Shown here: positions 18,290 through 25,179 of the stretch, in pieces
Layout of the letters: each line of letters opens with the position of its first letter
Position numbering within the stretch: position 1 is the first letter of the stretch
Source: Maribacter sp.
Lineage (GTDB): Bacteria; Bacteroidota; Bacteroidia; Flavobacteriales; Flavobacteriaceae
DNA: 64,000 nt
Direction of reading: 5' to 3'
NCBI GenBank assembly: GCA_011050675.1
Contig: DRFI01000028.1
Location: forward strand, 62,001 to 126,000
The notes under the pieces: generated by a model
What the model saw: only the letters and a program-made list of their open reading frames with translations
Told to the model about the DNA's origin: nothing
Database searches by the model: none
Position numbers and translations under genes: made by a program

Positions 18290-18403
18290 CTATGAACCTA
18301 GTTGTGCCATAAAACCTGTAGCTATTATAATTAGTAGCACTATTATAATTACAAGGTTATAGAACCTTCTCTTCTTTTTCTTGGTTTCTTTAAGTGATGC
18401 CAT
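18290..18403 (-). CDS. 37-residue basic single-helix membrane peptide
   Basis: An ATG at 18403 opens 37 codons ending in TAG at 18290. The product starts MASLKETKKKKRRFYN, then has about 17 hydrophobic residues (LVIIIVLLIIIATGFMA) and a short tail. The positive-inside pattern predicts a single inner-membrane helix with the basic end in the cytoplasm. It lies 53 bases before the tamB start on the same strand, so it may be cotranscribed. I do not recognise the family. A chance frame of this length is possible, but the lysine block plus helix argues for a real gene. Confidence 0.55.
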   Translation of the reverse strand: MASLKETKKKKRRFYNLVIIIVLLIIIATGFMAQLGS

Positions 18404-18726
18404 AAAATGCAAAGTTAAGCCTACCAATATATAAAATTAGCTTATTTGCTACGAAGATTATCGGTATACAACATTACGAATGTAGAGTACCTATTTAATT
18501 CTAATCAAATATGAACAGATGAAATGGTTCATCGATACTTATGGTTCATTCGTCTATACTTAATTTGACTTAGTCTAAAGCCACCAATTTTAAAGACACA
18601 TGCTCAATATCTTTGAAGTGTAATTAATGATATACTAACAAGTTTAATGTTACGAGTTTAGAATTAATTCTAGAGGCTAAGGCCATAAAAATTTTAATAG
18701 TTGTTCAGGTAGTTCCCCCCAAACCG
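18404..18726. other. Intergenic stretch before the tamB operon
   Basis: About 320 AT-rich bases lie between the small membrane peptide and the DUF4407 terminator. It should contain the promoter of the minus-strand peptide-tamB-tamL group. I see no convincing open frame, repeat or RNA here, apart from a loose duplication of ATGGTTCAT-like words at 18520-18550. Confidence 0.4.
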
Positions 18727-18756
18727 AAGAAGGCCAGTAGAAATATTGGTCTTCTT
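18727..18756 (-). terminator. Terminator hairpin after the DUF4407 gene
   Basis: AAGAAGGCCA (18727-18736) pairs with TGGTCTTCTT (18747-18756) with one G-U pair and a ten-base loop. The stem overlaps the DUF4407 stop codon at 18756-18758. The T-rich tail is weak on the minus strand, so the call is moderate. Confidence 0.5.
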
Positions 18757-19859
18757 TATTTTAGACCTTTTACCTGAATATCATGAAAACTATCTGCTTG
18801 TAGGCGCAACAGCTCCTCTGCTTTCTTCTTTTTATAACCGTACAGTTCTTCTTCTCCTTTTAAATCTTCATATATCTTTTGGTTGATATCGCCATCAGTA
18901 GAAACTATTAGTTTTCGCTGGGCTAACTTTTGTGCTACCCAAGAGGATAAGATACTTTCTTCTTCTTGTAACTTTATGTCGTATTCGCCTTTTGGTGCTA
19001 ATAATTTGGCAATTATAGGCGAGGTTTCAATTGCTAAAAACAAAAGAAAGATAAAGAACGATGGAAGCCAGGGTAATTCATCTAAAGCGGTAATTCTAGC
19101 CATTAGACCGTCAAAGCCATCAATAATTGGTTGTGAATTTTTGACCACTTCTGTATATTCAATATCTAAAGCGGCAATTTGAGATTCTAAGCCTGTTATT
19201 TTATCTGTAGTTGCTGTTTTTAATTCCTGTAATTCGGCAAGTGCAGCATCATGCTTTTCTCGCTTTTCTTCATAAACAGGACCCTTACCTAATAATTTAG
19301 TGCCTGCAGTACCTTCTGCTTCATTTATGTAAACATCATATAATGCATTAGTCTCTGTTTCTTTAGTAAGGACTTCAGCCTTTAATAAAGCAATGTCTTG
19401 ATTTATTTGTTCAATTTTCGGAGTGTATTGCAAGGCTAATTGATCTTTGTTAGCTAACGTAAGTTCATTTTTCTGCTCTAATAAGACTTGATTAATTTCT
19501 TTCTCGAAAATTTTCATTTCTAATGGTTTCGAAATAACGATAGCAATGATTACCGCTAGAATAATACGAGGTGTAGCCTGTAAAAATTCTTGACTCACAT
19601 TATCTCGTTTTTTAATGGTAGAAACGATAAAACGATCTAAGTTAAAAATTAGAAGTCCCCAAATGAATCCGAAAAATACAGCAGCGTACACATTGTCAAA
19701 GACAGTAAATAGTGCATAACTACTTGCAATAAATGCCATTACAGCTGTAAAAAATACGGTAGCACCTATACCAGCATATTTGTTTTGTTCCCCTTTCGAG
19801 CAGGTGTTTAAAAGCTCGGCATCTGCCCCTGAGCAGATAATAAAAAATTTTTGTAGCAT
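18756..19859 (-). CDS. DUF4407 membrane protein with coiled coil
   Basis: This protein of 367 residues has four predicted membrane helices: two pairs at about 30-95 and 110-130, and one near 260-280. Between them is a long charged coiled coil, roughly residues 135-245, rich in Gln, Glu and Lys. The opening FFIICSGADAELLNTCSKGEQNKYAGIGATVFFT and the FNLDRFIVSTI block are those of DUF4407. The function is unknown. The frame extends to a TTG at 19928, but the ATG at 19859 matches the usual family start. Confidence 0.85.
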   Translation of the reverse strand: MLQKFFIICSGADAELLNTCSKGEQNKYAGIGATVFFTAVMAFIASSYALFTVFDNVYAAVFFGFIWGLLIFNLDRFIVSTIKKRDNVSQEFLQATPRIILAVIIAIVISKPLEMKIFEKEINQVLLEQKNELTLANKDQLALQYTPKIEQINQDIALLKAEVLTKETETNALYDVYINEAEGTAGTKLLGKGPVYEEKREKHDAALAELQELKTATTDKITGLESQIAALDIEYTEVVKNSQPIIDGFDGLMARITALDELPWLPSFFIFLLFLAIETSPIIAKLLAPKGEYDIKLQEEESILSSWVAQKLAQRKLIVSTDGDINQKIYEDLKGEEELYGYKKKKAEELLRLQADSFHDIQVKGLK

Positions 19860-19927
19860 TTTAATTTGTTTTTTGATTGATGATGATATGTACTGGATGA
19901 ACGTAACTATTTGATTTTTGGTACGCA

Positions 19928-19952
19928 AAAAGCCCTCAAAAAGAGGGCTTTA
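19928..19952 (-). terminator. Rho-independent terminator of the blaI-blaR1 operon
   Basis: A strong stem AAAGCCCTC / GAGGGCTTT with a five-base loop lies just after the blaR1 stop. On the minus strand it is followed by a T run. It separates blaR1 from the DUF4407 gene. Confidence 0.85.
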
Positions 19953-19972
19953 ACATATGTTTGACGTTGTAA

Positions 19973-21556
19973 CTATTCGATTGTTACAGGGTCTTCTGTA
20001 ATTCTTACAATTGTCTTCTTTTTTATGTTACGCGATTCTATATTCAAATCCTTGTTGTTCTTTAATAAATCTATAGCCTTGTTAGACGATATTTCTTTAT
20101 TCTCATATAGGAAAGTAGCTCCCTTTTTTGCCATGGATATTACATAATCTAATGGAGACGGCGGAGTAGGAGGTAGTGGAATATTGCTTATATCTCCTTT
20201 CTTGACTTTAGGACTTGGTGGTGGAGGTATATCACTTTTTTCTCCTCTAAGAACCATAGGTGCATTTGGTGCTGGTGGTGGCTCAGGAAAATCAGGAAAA
20301 GGTTGCGCTGATGCTTTTTGCTCATCAGACATTATTTCATAGATATTAGTTAGCTGATCAACATCAGATTTCATAATACGGATGTTGCCGCCTTTTGATA
20401 TCATGGTATTGTATTTTTTTGCTAAGATATTATAGTCTGCCAGTTGCTTTTTCGTAGCACTTTCTTGATGTTCTTTTGGTAGGCGCTCGGGGAAAGGTTG
20501 TGCTTCTTTCTTTTGATTTTCGCTCATGCCGCTATAAATGGATTCTAATACTCTAAAATCTTCTAAAGAAATAATTCTTTTTTCAATTGATATTGCATTG
20601 TATTTTCGAGCTAGGGTATTGTAGATTGAAATATCTGATTTAAACTGTAAGTCAGCTTTCTCTCCCTTGTGTAAAGTTTGAGTTTCGCTAAAACTGAATA
20701 GTAAAATTGCTAATAAGGGAAGTAATAGTGTACTTCTCAATATCATTCTTTTTTTTGATGTTTGTTTTTTCATGATGATAAATCGTTTTTTGATTGATGA
20801 ATAATTAATGGCGTTTGCAATGCCAATTGATTGATGGGTGTTATAGGTGCCGTTTGATAAGTACGACAGTAAGATGTGTTGATAATTTAATTGGTCTTCA
20901 TTATTTTTAAGCACAGCGCTATCGGCTAGAAATTCATGATTTAATTTTATACTCTTTTTAAAAAAATAAAATACAGGGTTGAACCAGAAAACCATTTGTA
21001 AAACCTCGATAAATAATACGTCTAAACTGTGTTTTTGTAATGCATGAGTTTCTTCATGAAGTAATACGGAATCGGGAATATTTTTGGTTTCAAACTTATG
21101 TTTATTCAGAAAGATGAAGCTGAAAAATGTGTGAGGTGGAAGTTGCTCTTGAAGTAAAACGTTTGTAATAGAATTTCTCTTCAATTTTGGATTACTGCGT
21201 ATTCGCGACCATATTTGAAAGAGGTGCCTAATAAATCTAAACCCGAATCCAACAACACCAATTCCATAAACTGTCCAAAGAATTAGTGACCAGTTCAAAG
21301 GTGATTGCTCAACTGCCTGAGCTATGTTTTGATTTTCACCGTTCGGTTCCATAGTTAATACCTGGGTAGAAATACTGGTTGGTTCTATCTCAATATATTC
21401 GGTAAGAACTATGCTGGGTATTATGAATGATGAGACTAATGCAGCTATTAAAAAAAACCGTTTAAAATGATGCATGCTTTCGTTTTCTAACAATACCTTG
21501 TAGAAGGTTAAGAAGATTAACATGCAGGCTGTAGATTTTAATAGGAAAACAATCAT
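19973..21556 (-). CDS. BlaR1-like M56 family sensor metallopeptidase
   Basis: BlaR1-type proteins are membrane zinc proteases that sense a signal and relieve repression by the partner BlaI. The N-terminal half has four membrane helices and the zinc motif HEETH (residues 167-171) in LLHEETHALQKHSLDVLF. The C-terminal part is not a penicillin-binding domain. It is a lysine- and proline-rich periplasmic region with two copies of a YNxLAKKYN/MSxxQKxxAQPFP unit, so the signal is probably not a beta-lactam. It lies two bases after blaI and ends at a strong terminator. Confidence 0.85.
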   Translation of the reverse strand: MIVFLLKSTACMLIFLTFYKVLLENESMHHFKRFFLIAALVSSFIIPSIVLTEYIEIEPTSISTQVLTMEPNGENQNIAQAVEQSPLNWSLILWTVYGIGVVGFGFRFIRHLFQIWSRIRSNPKLKRNSITNVLLQEQLPPHTFFSFIFLNKHKFETKNIPDSVLLHEETHALQKHSLDVLFIEVLQMVFWFNPVFYFFKKSIKLNHEFLADSAVLKNNEDQLNYQHILLSYLSNGTYNTHQSIGIANAINYSSIKKRFIIMKKQTSKKRMILRSTLLLPLLAILLFSFSETQTLHKGEKADLQFKSDISIYNTLARKYNAISIEKRIISLEDFRVLESIYSGMSENQKKEAQPFPERLPKEHQESATKKQLADYNILAKKYNTMISKGGNIRIMKSDVDQLTNIYEIMSDEQKASAQPFPDFPEPPPAPNAPMVLRGEKSDIPPPPSPKVKKGDISNIPLPPTPPSPLDYVISMAKKGATFLYENKEISSNKAIDLLKNNKDLNIESRNIKKKTIVRITEDPVTIE

Positions 21557-21558
21557 GC

Positions 21559-21924
21559 TTATTTTTTTAAGATTTCACTATCTATTAATTTTTTTAATTC
21601 TTCCAATTCGGCTTTACTTAAGTCGGTTTCTTGAGTGAAAAACGATGCGAACTGACTGGCGCTATCGTTGAAAAAGTTCTTAATTAATCCGTTTACGTGT
21701 TTAGAGAAATAGTCTTTCTTTTTTACTAATGGAAAGTATTCTCTGCTTCTACCAAAGCTTTTGTAATCAATGAATTTTTTATCGGCCATTCTTTTCAAAA
21801 GAGTAGCCACGGTTGTTGTAGCCGGCTTTGGTTCTGGGTAAGCATCTAGCAAATCTTTCATAAATGCCTTCTTCTGTTTCCAGAGAATATTCATTAATTC
21901 TTCTTCCGATTTTGATAATTTCAT
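21559..21924 (-). CDS. BlaI/MecI/CopY family repressor
   Basis: This winged-helix repressor of 121 residues has the family blocks LSKSEEELMNILWKQKKAFM, TTTVATLLKRMADKKFIDYKS and REYFPLV, with a C-terminal dimerisation helix bundle ending in KKLIDSEILKK. Cleavage after activation of the partner BlaR1 is expected to free the promoter. It is the first gene of the operon. Three CTACA-type half palindromes lie immediately upstream, consistent with autoregulation. Confidence 0.93.
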   Translation of the reverse strand: MKLSKSEEELMNILWKQKKAFMKDLLDAYPEPKPATTTVATLLKRMADKKFIDYKSFGRSREYFPLVKKKDYFSKHVNGLIKNFFNDSASQFASFFTQETDLSKAELEELKKLIDSEILKK

Positions 21925-21927
21925 TTT

Positions 21928-21987
21928 CTACAAGCTTAGAGTGTGTTCTACAAACATAGAATAAATATTTTAATTCTACAAATGTAG
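21928..21987 (-). promoter_or_regulatory. BlaI operator array overlapping the blaI promoter
   Basis: Three 12-base sites of the form CTACA-N2-NNTAG occur: CTACAAGCTTAG (21928-21939), CTACAAACATAG (21948-21959) and the perfect palindrome CTACAAATGTAG (21976-21987). The BlaI/MecI consensus is TACA-N2-TGTA. Read on the minus strand, the third site contains ATTTG and the second contains TATGTTTG, 20 bases apart. These match the Bacteroidota -33 (TTTG) and -7 (TAnnTTTG) elements, so a bound repressor would cover both. Confidence 0.8.
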
Positions 21988-22009
21988 AGGTCAAATACTT
22001 ATTTTTGCC

Positions 22010-22110
22010 TTAAGGATAGAAGTGAAAAGCCCGCATTAGCCTTTCGCGAAGCGTACTTGTAACGAATAGCCTGACCCCAATTCTTTGGGGAAAGACCCAA
22101 ACACCCCATG
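22010..22110 (+). other. GC-richer stem-loop segment upstream of the PhnA-like gene
   Basis: Bases 22020-22110 are distinctly richer in G and C than the flanks and contain a CCCCAA/TTGGGG hairpin (22075-22090), followed by a second CCC-rich stretch. There is no convincing reading frame. It could be a structured leader, a small RNA or a decayed repeat element; I cannot tell which. Confidence 0.35.
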
Positions 22111-22145
22111 AAAAAGATGTAAGTTTGTTTTTAAAACAACCAATA

Positions 22146-22724
22146 ATGAGTGTAAAAGATGATTTGGAAGCACGTAGCGGTTCCACATGCGAGCTTTGTA
22201 CAGGTACCAATAATTTAGAAGTTTTTGAAGTGGAGCCTGTTTCTATAAGTGGAGTAGATTCAAGTATTTTGGCATGTGAAACTTGTCGTACTCAAATTGA
22301 AGATCCAGAGCAAATGGATGCTAACCATTGGCGATGTCTTAATGACAGTATGTGGAGCGAATATGATTCTGTGAAGGTAGTTGCATGGAGAATGTTATCT
22401 AGATTAAAGTCTGAGGGCTGGCCTAAAGATTTACTGGACATGATATATTTAGAGCCAGAGGCTTTAGTTTGGGCAAAAGCAACAGGAGAAGGTTTAGCAG
22501 AAGCAGATAAGATTATTCACAGAGATGTAAACGGCGTAATTCTAGAAAATGGAGATAGCGTTGTACTGGTGAAAGATTTGAAAATAAAAGGATCTAGTCA
22601 AGTTGCCAAGCAAGGTACTGCAGTACGTAGAATTTCTTTAGACCGTGAAAATGCAGAATTTATTGAAGGTAAGGTAGGGCCTACTTTAACTGTTATAATT
22701 ACTAAGTACGTTAAGAAAATTTAG
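22146..22724 (+). CDS. PhnA domain protein (YjdM-like)
   Basis: This protein of 192 residues has an N-terminal zinc-ribbon-like motif CELC...CETC (SGSTCELCTGTN and SSILACETCRTQ) and a C-terminal PhnA SH3-like domain (ILENGDSVVLVKDLKIKGSS, then KQGTAVRRISL and EGKVGPTLTVIITKYVKK). Despite its historic name the family is not required for phosphonate use. The frame opens at a TTG (22125); the ATG at 22146 is the better start. It converges on the dipeptidase gene through a bidirectional terminator. Confidence 0.88.
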   Translation: MSVKDDLEARSGSTCELCTGTNNLEVFEVEPVSISGVDSSILACETCRTQIEDPEQMDANHWRCLNDSMWSEYDSVKVVAWRMLSRLKSEGWPKDLLDMIYLEPEALVWAKATGEGLAEADKIIHRDVNGVILENGDSVVLVKDLKIKGSSQVAKQGTAVRRISLDRENAEFIEGKVGPTLTVIITKYVKKI

Positions 22725-22751
22725 AACGATTTTATAAGGTTCTTTTAAACG

Positions 22752-22805
22752 ACGAAGCAATCTACTTATTTGGTATTCCAAATTTATAGATTGCTTCGTT
22801 TTATT
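22752..22805. terminator. Bidirectional terminator between the PhnA-like and dipeptidase genes
   Basis: A perfect 13-base stem ACGAAGCAATCTA (22752-22764) / TAGATTGCTTCGT (22787-22799) is flanked by A- and T-rich runs. A small inner hairpin (TTTGG/CCAAA) sits in the loop. It serves both converging genes. Confidence 0.85.
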
Positions 22806-22827
22806 TTAAATAGCTTATGTAAGCTAA

Positions 22828-24219
22828 TTACTTCTTGGTCATTTCAGTGAAATATTCATAGAAGTATGGAATAGTCTCAATTCCTTTAAAGTAGTTCCAT
22901 ACCCCAAAATGTTCGTTAGGGGAGTGGATGGCATCACTATCTAGACCAAAGCCCATTAAAATAGTTTTACTGCCCAATTCCTTTTCAAACAAGGAAACTA
23001 TAGGGATACTACCACCACTACGTTGTGGAATCGGTTTTTTGCCAAATGTAGTTTCGTATGCTTTCGAAGCTGCTTGGTATGCAACAGTATCTATTGGTGT
23101 TACATATCCTTGTCCACCATGATGAGGCTTCACCACTACTTTTACACCTTTAGGAGCAATAGACTCAAAATGAGTTTTGAACAATTCTGTAATTTCTTTC
23201 CAATCTTGGTTCGGAACTAAACGCATAGATATTTTAGCAAATGCTTTGCCTGCAATAACTGTTTTAGCGCCTTCACCTGTATATCCACCCCAAATACCAT
23301 TGACGTCTAATGTTGGTCTAATAGAGTTTCTCTCATTTGTAGAATACCCTTTTTCACCATACACAGATTCGATATCTAGCGCATTCTGGTATTTTTCAAG
23401 ACTAAAAGGAGCTTTAGCCATTTCTGCTCTTTCCTCACTTGAAAGTTCTTCTACCTTATCGTAAAAACCAGGAACGGTAATATGATTGTTCTCGTCGTGT
23501 AGACTAGCAATCATTTTAGTTAAAATATTAATAGGGTTGGCAACTGCACCGCCATATAGACCTGAGTGTAAATCACGGTTAGGTCCGGTAACTTCTACTT
23601 CAACATAGCTTAACCCACGTAAACCTGTTGTAATTGAAGGTACATCATTAGCAATCATGCCAGTATCGGATATTAAAATGATATCATTTGCTAACTTTTC
23701 TTTGTTTTCTGCAACGTAAATAGCTAGGTTGTTACTACCAACTTCCTCTTCGCCTTCAATCATAAACTTAACATTACATGGTAATTGATCAGTTTTCACC
23801 ATCAATTCCAATGCCTTTACATGCATGTACATTTGTCCTTTATCATCGCAAGCACCACGTGCAAAAATTGCACCTTCGGGATGCTTGTCCGTTTTTTTGA
23901 TTACCGGCTCAAATGGTGGTGAATGCCATAAATCAATTGGATCTGCCGGTTGCACGTCATAATGACCATATACTAAAACTGTAGGTAAATCAGGGTTTAT
24001 GATTTTTTCACCATAAACAATTGGATACCCAGCAGTTTCATGAATTTCGACAATATCGCAACCTGCCTCCTCTAATCTCATTTTCACTGTATCTGCAGTA
24101 TCTAAAACATCTTGAGAAAAAGCAGAATCTGCGCTAACAGACGGAATCTTAAGTAGTTCAATGATTTCATTTAAAAATCGGTCCTTGTTTTCCGATAGAT
24201 AATTCTTTACGTTTTTCAT
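22828..24219 (-). CDS. M20 family dipeptidase
   Basis: This cytosolic two-zinc peptidase of 463 residues belongs to the M20/M25/M40 family (CNDP-like dipeptidases). The zinc and catalytic motifs are VYGHYDVQPAD, ARGACDDKGQMYMHVKA and MIEGEEEVGSNN, with the later SDTGMI and HSPNEHF blocks for the remaining ligands. The dimerisation domain (LRGLSYVEVEVTGPNRDLHSGLYGG) is inserted in the middle as usual. It starts at the ATG at 24219 and lies divergent from tRNA-Leu. It probably cleaves Xaa-His or related dipeptides, but the substrate cannot be read here. Confidence 0.92.
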   Translation of the reverse strand: MKNVKNYLSENKDRFLNEIIELLKIPSVSADSAFSQDVLDTADTVKMRLEEAGCDIVEIHETAGYPIVYGEKIINPDLPTVLVYGHYDVQPADPIDLWHSPPFEPVIKKTDKHPEGAIFARGACDDKGQMYMHVKALELMVKTDQLPCNVKFMIEGEEEVGSNNLAIYVAENKEKLANDIILISDTGMIANDVPSITTGLRGLSYVEVEVTGPNRDLHSGLYGGAVANPINILTKMIASLHDENNHITVPGFYDKVEELSSEERAEMAKAPFSLEKYQNALDIESVYGEKGYSTNERNSIRPTLDVNGIWGGYTGEGAKTVIAGKAFAKISMRLVPNQDWKEITELFKTHFESIAPKGVKVVVKPHHGGQGYVTPIDTVAYQAASKAYETTFGKKPIPQRSGGSIPIVSLFEKELGSKTILMGFGLDSDAIHSPNEHFGVWNYFKGIETIPYFYEYFTEMTKK

Positions 24220-24302
24220 GTACTATTTTATGTGACTTTTGATAAAAGTACAAAAAGCGTAATTTTTAAATAGCTAAAATTTAGAGAATTGATTTTTTGC
24301 GT

Positions 24303-24310
24303 TATATTTG
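24303..24310 (+). promoter_or_regulatory. -7 promoter element of tRNA-Leu
   Basis: TATATTTG at 24303-24310 matches the Bacteroidota -7 consensus TAnnTTTG and lies 38 bases before the mature tRNA. A small leader hairpin AATCAC/GTGATT (24320-24338) sits between the element and the tRNA 5' end. Confidence 0.65.
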
Positions 24311-24348
24311 CACCCCGATAATCACTATTTGGTGATTTAGGAAAGTAT

Positions 24349-24430
24349 GCAGGCGTGGTGGAATTGGTAGACACGCTAGACTTAGGATCTAGTGCCGCAA
24401 GGTGTGAGAGTTCGAGTCTCTCCGCCTGTA
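24349..24430 (+). tRNA. tRNA-Leu (anticodon UAG)
   Basis: A complete cloverleaf is visible. The acceptor GCAGGCG pairs with CGCCTGT (one G-U pair). The D arm is GGTGGAATTGGTAGAC. The anticodon stem is CTAGA/TCTAG with loop CTTAGGA, so the anticodon is TAG. A class II variable arm (GCC GCAA GGT) and a T arm with GTTCGAGTC follow, and the discriminator is A. No CCA is encoded. The gene is the integration target of the downstream island; its 3' 51 bases form attL, so the intact tRNA is made partly from element DNA. Confidence 0.95.
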
Positions 24431-24434
24431 CAAC
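24380..24434 (+). repeat. attL: 55-bp direct repeat in the tRNA-Leu 3' half
   Basis: The segment from the anticodon loop to four bases past the tRNA recurs at 50508-50562. Fifty-one of 55 positions are identical, and the four differences are consecutive: GCAA here (24397-24400) against TTGC there, in the variable-arm loop. This marks the left boundary of the island. Confidence 0.93.
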
Positions 24435-24440
24435 AAGGGA

Positions 24441-24468
24441 AAGCCGACTTTTAGGAGTCGGCTTTTTT
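24441..24468 (+). terminator. Rho-independent terminator after tRNA-Leu
   Basis: AAGCCGACT (24441-24449) pairs with AGTCGGCTT (24456-24464), followed by a T run. It lies inside the island, so the element brings its own terminator for the tRNA. The native chromosomal terminator is now beside attR at 50566. Confidence 0.88.
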
Positions 24469-24476
24469 GGTTCTGG

Positions 24477-24495
24477 GTAACACATAGGTAACACA
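24477..24495 (+). repeat. Left arm-type site: two GTAACACA repeats
   Basis: GTAACACA occurs twice (24477-24484 and 24488-24495), separated by TAG, 43 bases inside attL. The identical arrangement recurs at 50384-50402 in the same orientation. Paired short repeats near both ends of an element are typical arm-type binding sites of tyrosine recombinases. Confidence 0.65.
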
Positions 24496-24630
24496 ATCCG
24501 ATATTTTTCTTTTGGATATTTTAGATGATACCATTTCTAACTATTTGAAGTCAAATTAATAGTTTTTAGTCTTTTATAGGTGTTTCAGGCACCAGTCCCA
24601 AATCTTACCATAACTTACCTGCGCATGGAT

Positions 24631-24686
24631 CCTGTGGAATTTTTGTAGTGTTCCGGCAGATAAGCGTCAAGCAAAAATTCCATAGG
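24631..24686. repeat. 15-bp inverted repeat, candidate oriT or structural site
   Basis: CCTGTGGAATTTTTG (24631-24645) and CAAAAATTCCATAGG (24672-24686) form a 15-base inverted repeat with one mismatch and a 26-base spacer. No T run follows on either strand, so it is not a standard terminator. It lies at the end of the mobilisation genes, where an oriT could be. Confidence 0.45.
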
Positions 24687-24693
24687 GCGCATA

Positions 24694-25167
24694 CTACTTT
24701 TGATTTAGAACACTATCCTTTTTCTGTATCCATTTCTGGTACGATTCGTAATGCTGCGGATATTGGTCAAAATATCCTTTTAAACTGGAGATTACTTCTT
24801 GCTCTCCCTCGGTAAATGCCTTTTCCTGTACTTCCCCGATTCGGGAGAACTGTAGCGATAGGTATCCTATGATAACCAAGGAAATAAACCAAATCGCGTA
24901 ATGAATCCGTAATTGTATCCTTGGAACCAGTCTTGCTTTTGAAATCTGATTCCTGATATCCTGAACCGACTCCTGAAGCCTTTCGGTATTCACCTTCTCG
25001 GAATTCCGATGCTCTTGGAACAATCGTTCGATTTTTGAAGTATCGGGCATTACTTTGATGTTGTCCGTATTTTGGGTCAACTTTTCAAATCTATCGATGG
25101 ACTGGTTGAACCCATCCAACTCGTCGGTGAGTAGTTCCATCACCTCGTCCAGTTTTTTATATCCCAT
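24694..25167 (-). CDS. Mobilisation-associated coiled-coil membrane protein
   Basis: This protein of 157 residues has an N-terminal helical region (KLDEVMELLTDELDGFNQSI...) with coiled-coil character, one membrane helix at about residues 91-107 (IWFISLVIIGYLSLQF) and a charged C-terminus. Similar proteins lie after relaxase genes in flavobacterial mobile elements; I recall the family as DUF6730 but cannot confirm it. It starts 12 bases after the relaxase stop and is probably the last gene of the mob operon. Confidence 0.6.
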   Translation of the reverse strand: MGYKKLDEVMELLTDELDGFNQSIDRFEKLTQNTDNIKVMPDTSKIERLFQEHRNSEKVNTERLQESVQDIRNQISKARLVPRIQLRIHYAIWFISLVIIGYLSLQFSRIGEVQEKAFTEGEQEVISSLKGYFDQYPQHYESYQKWIQKKDSVLNQK

Positions 25168-25179
25168 AGCTTTTTGTTT

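Noticed and set aside
19973-21924. Beta-lactam resistance operon
   Set aside because: BlaR1 lacks the penicillin-binding domain and no beta-lactamase gene is linked, so a resistance role is not supported.
24228-24494. Minus-strand frame of 88 codons across the tRNA-Leu gene
   Set aside because: It translates the tRNA and its terminator and is spurious.
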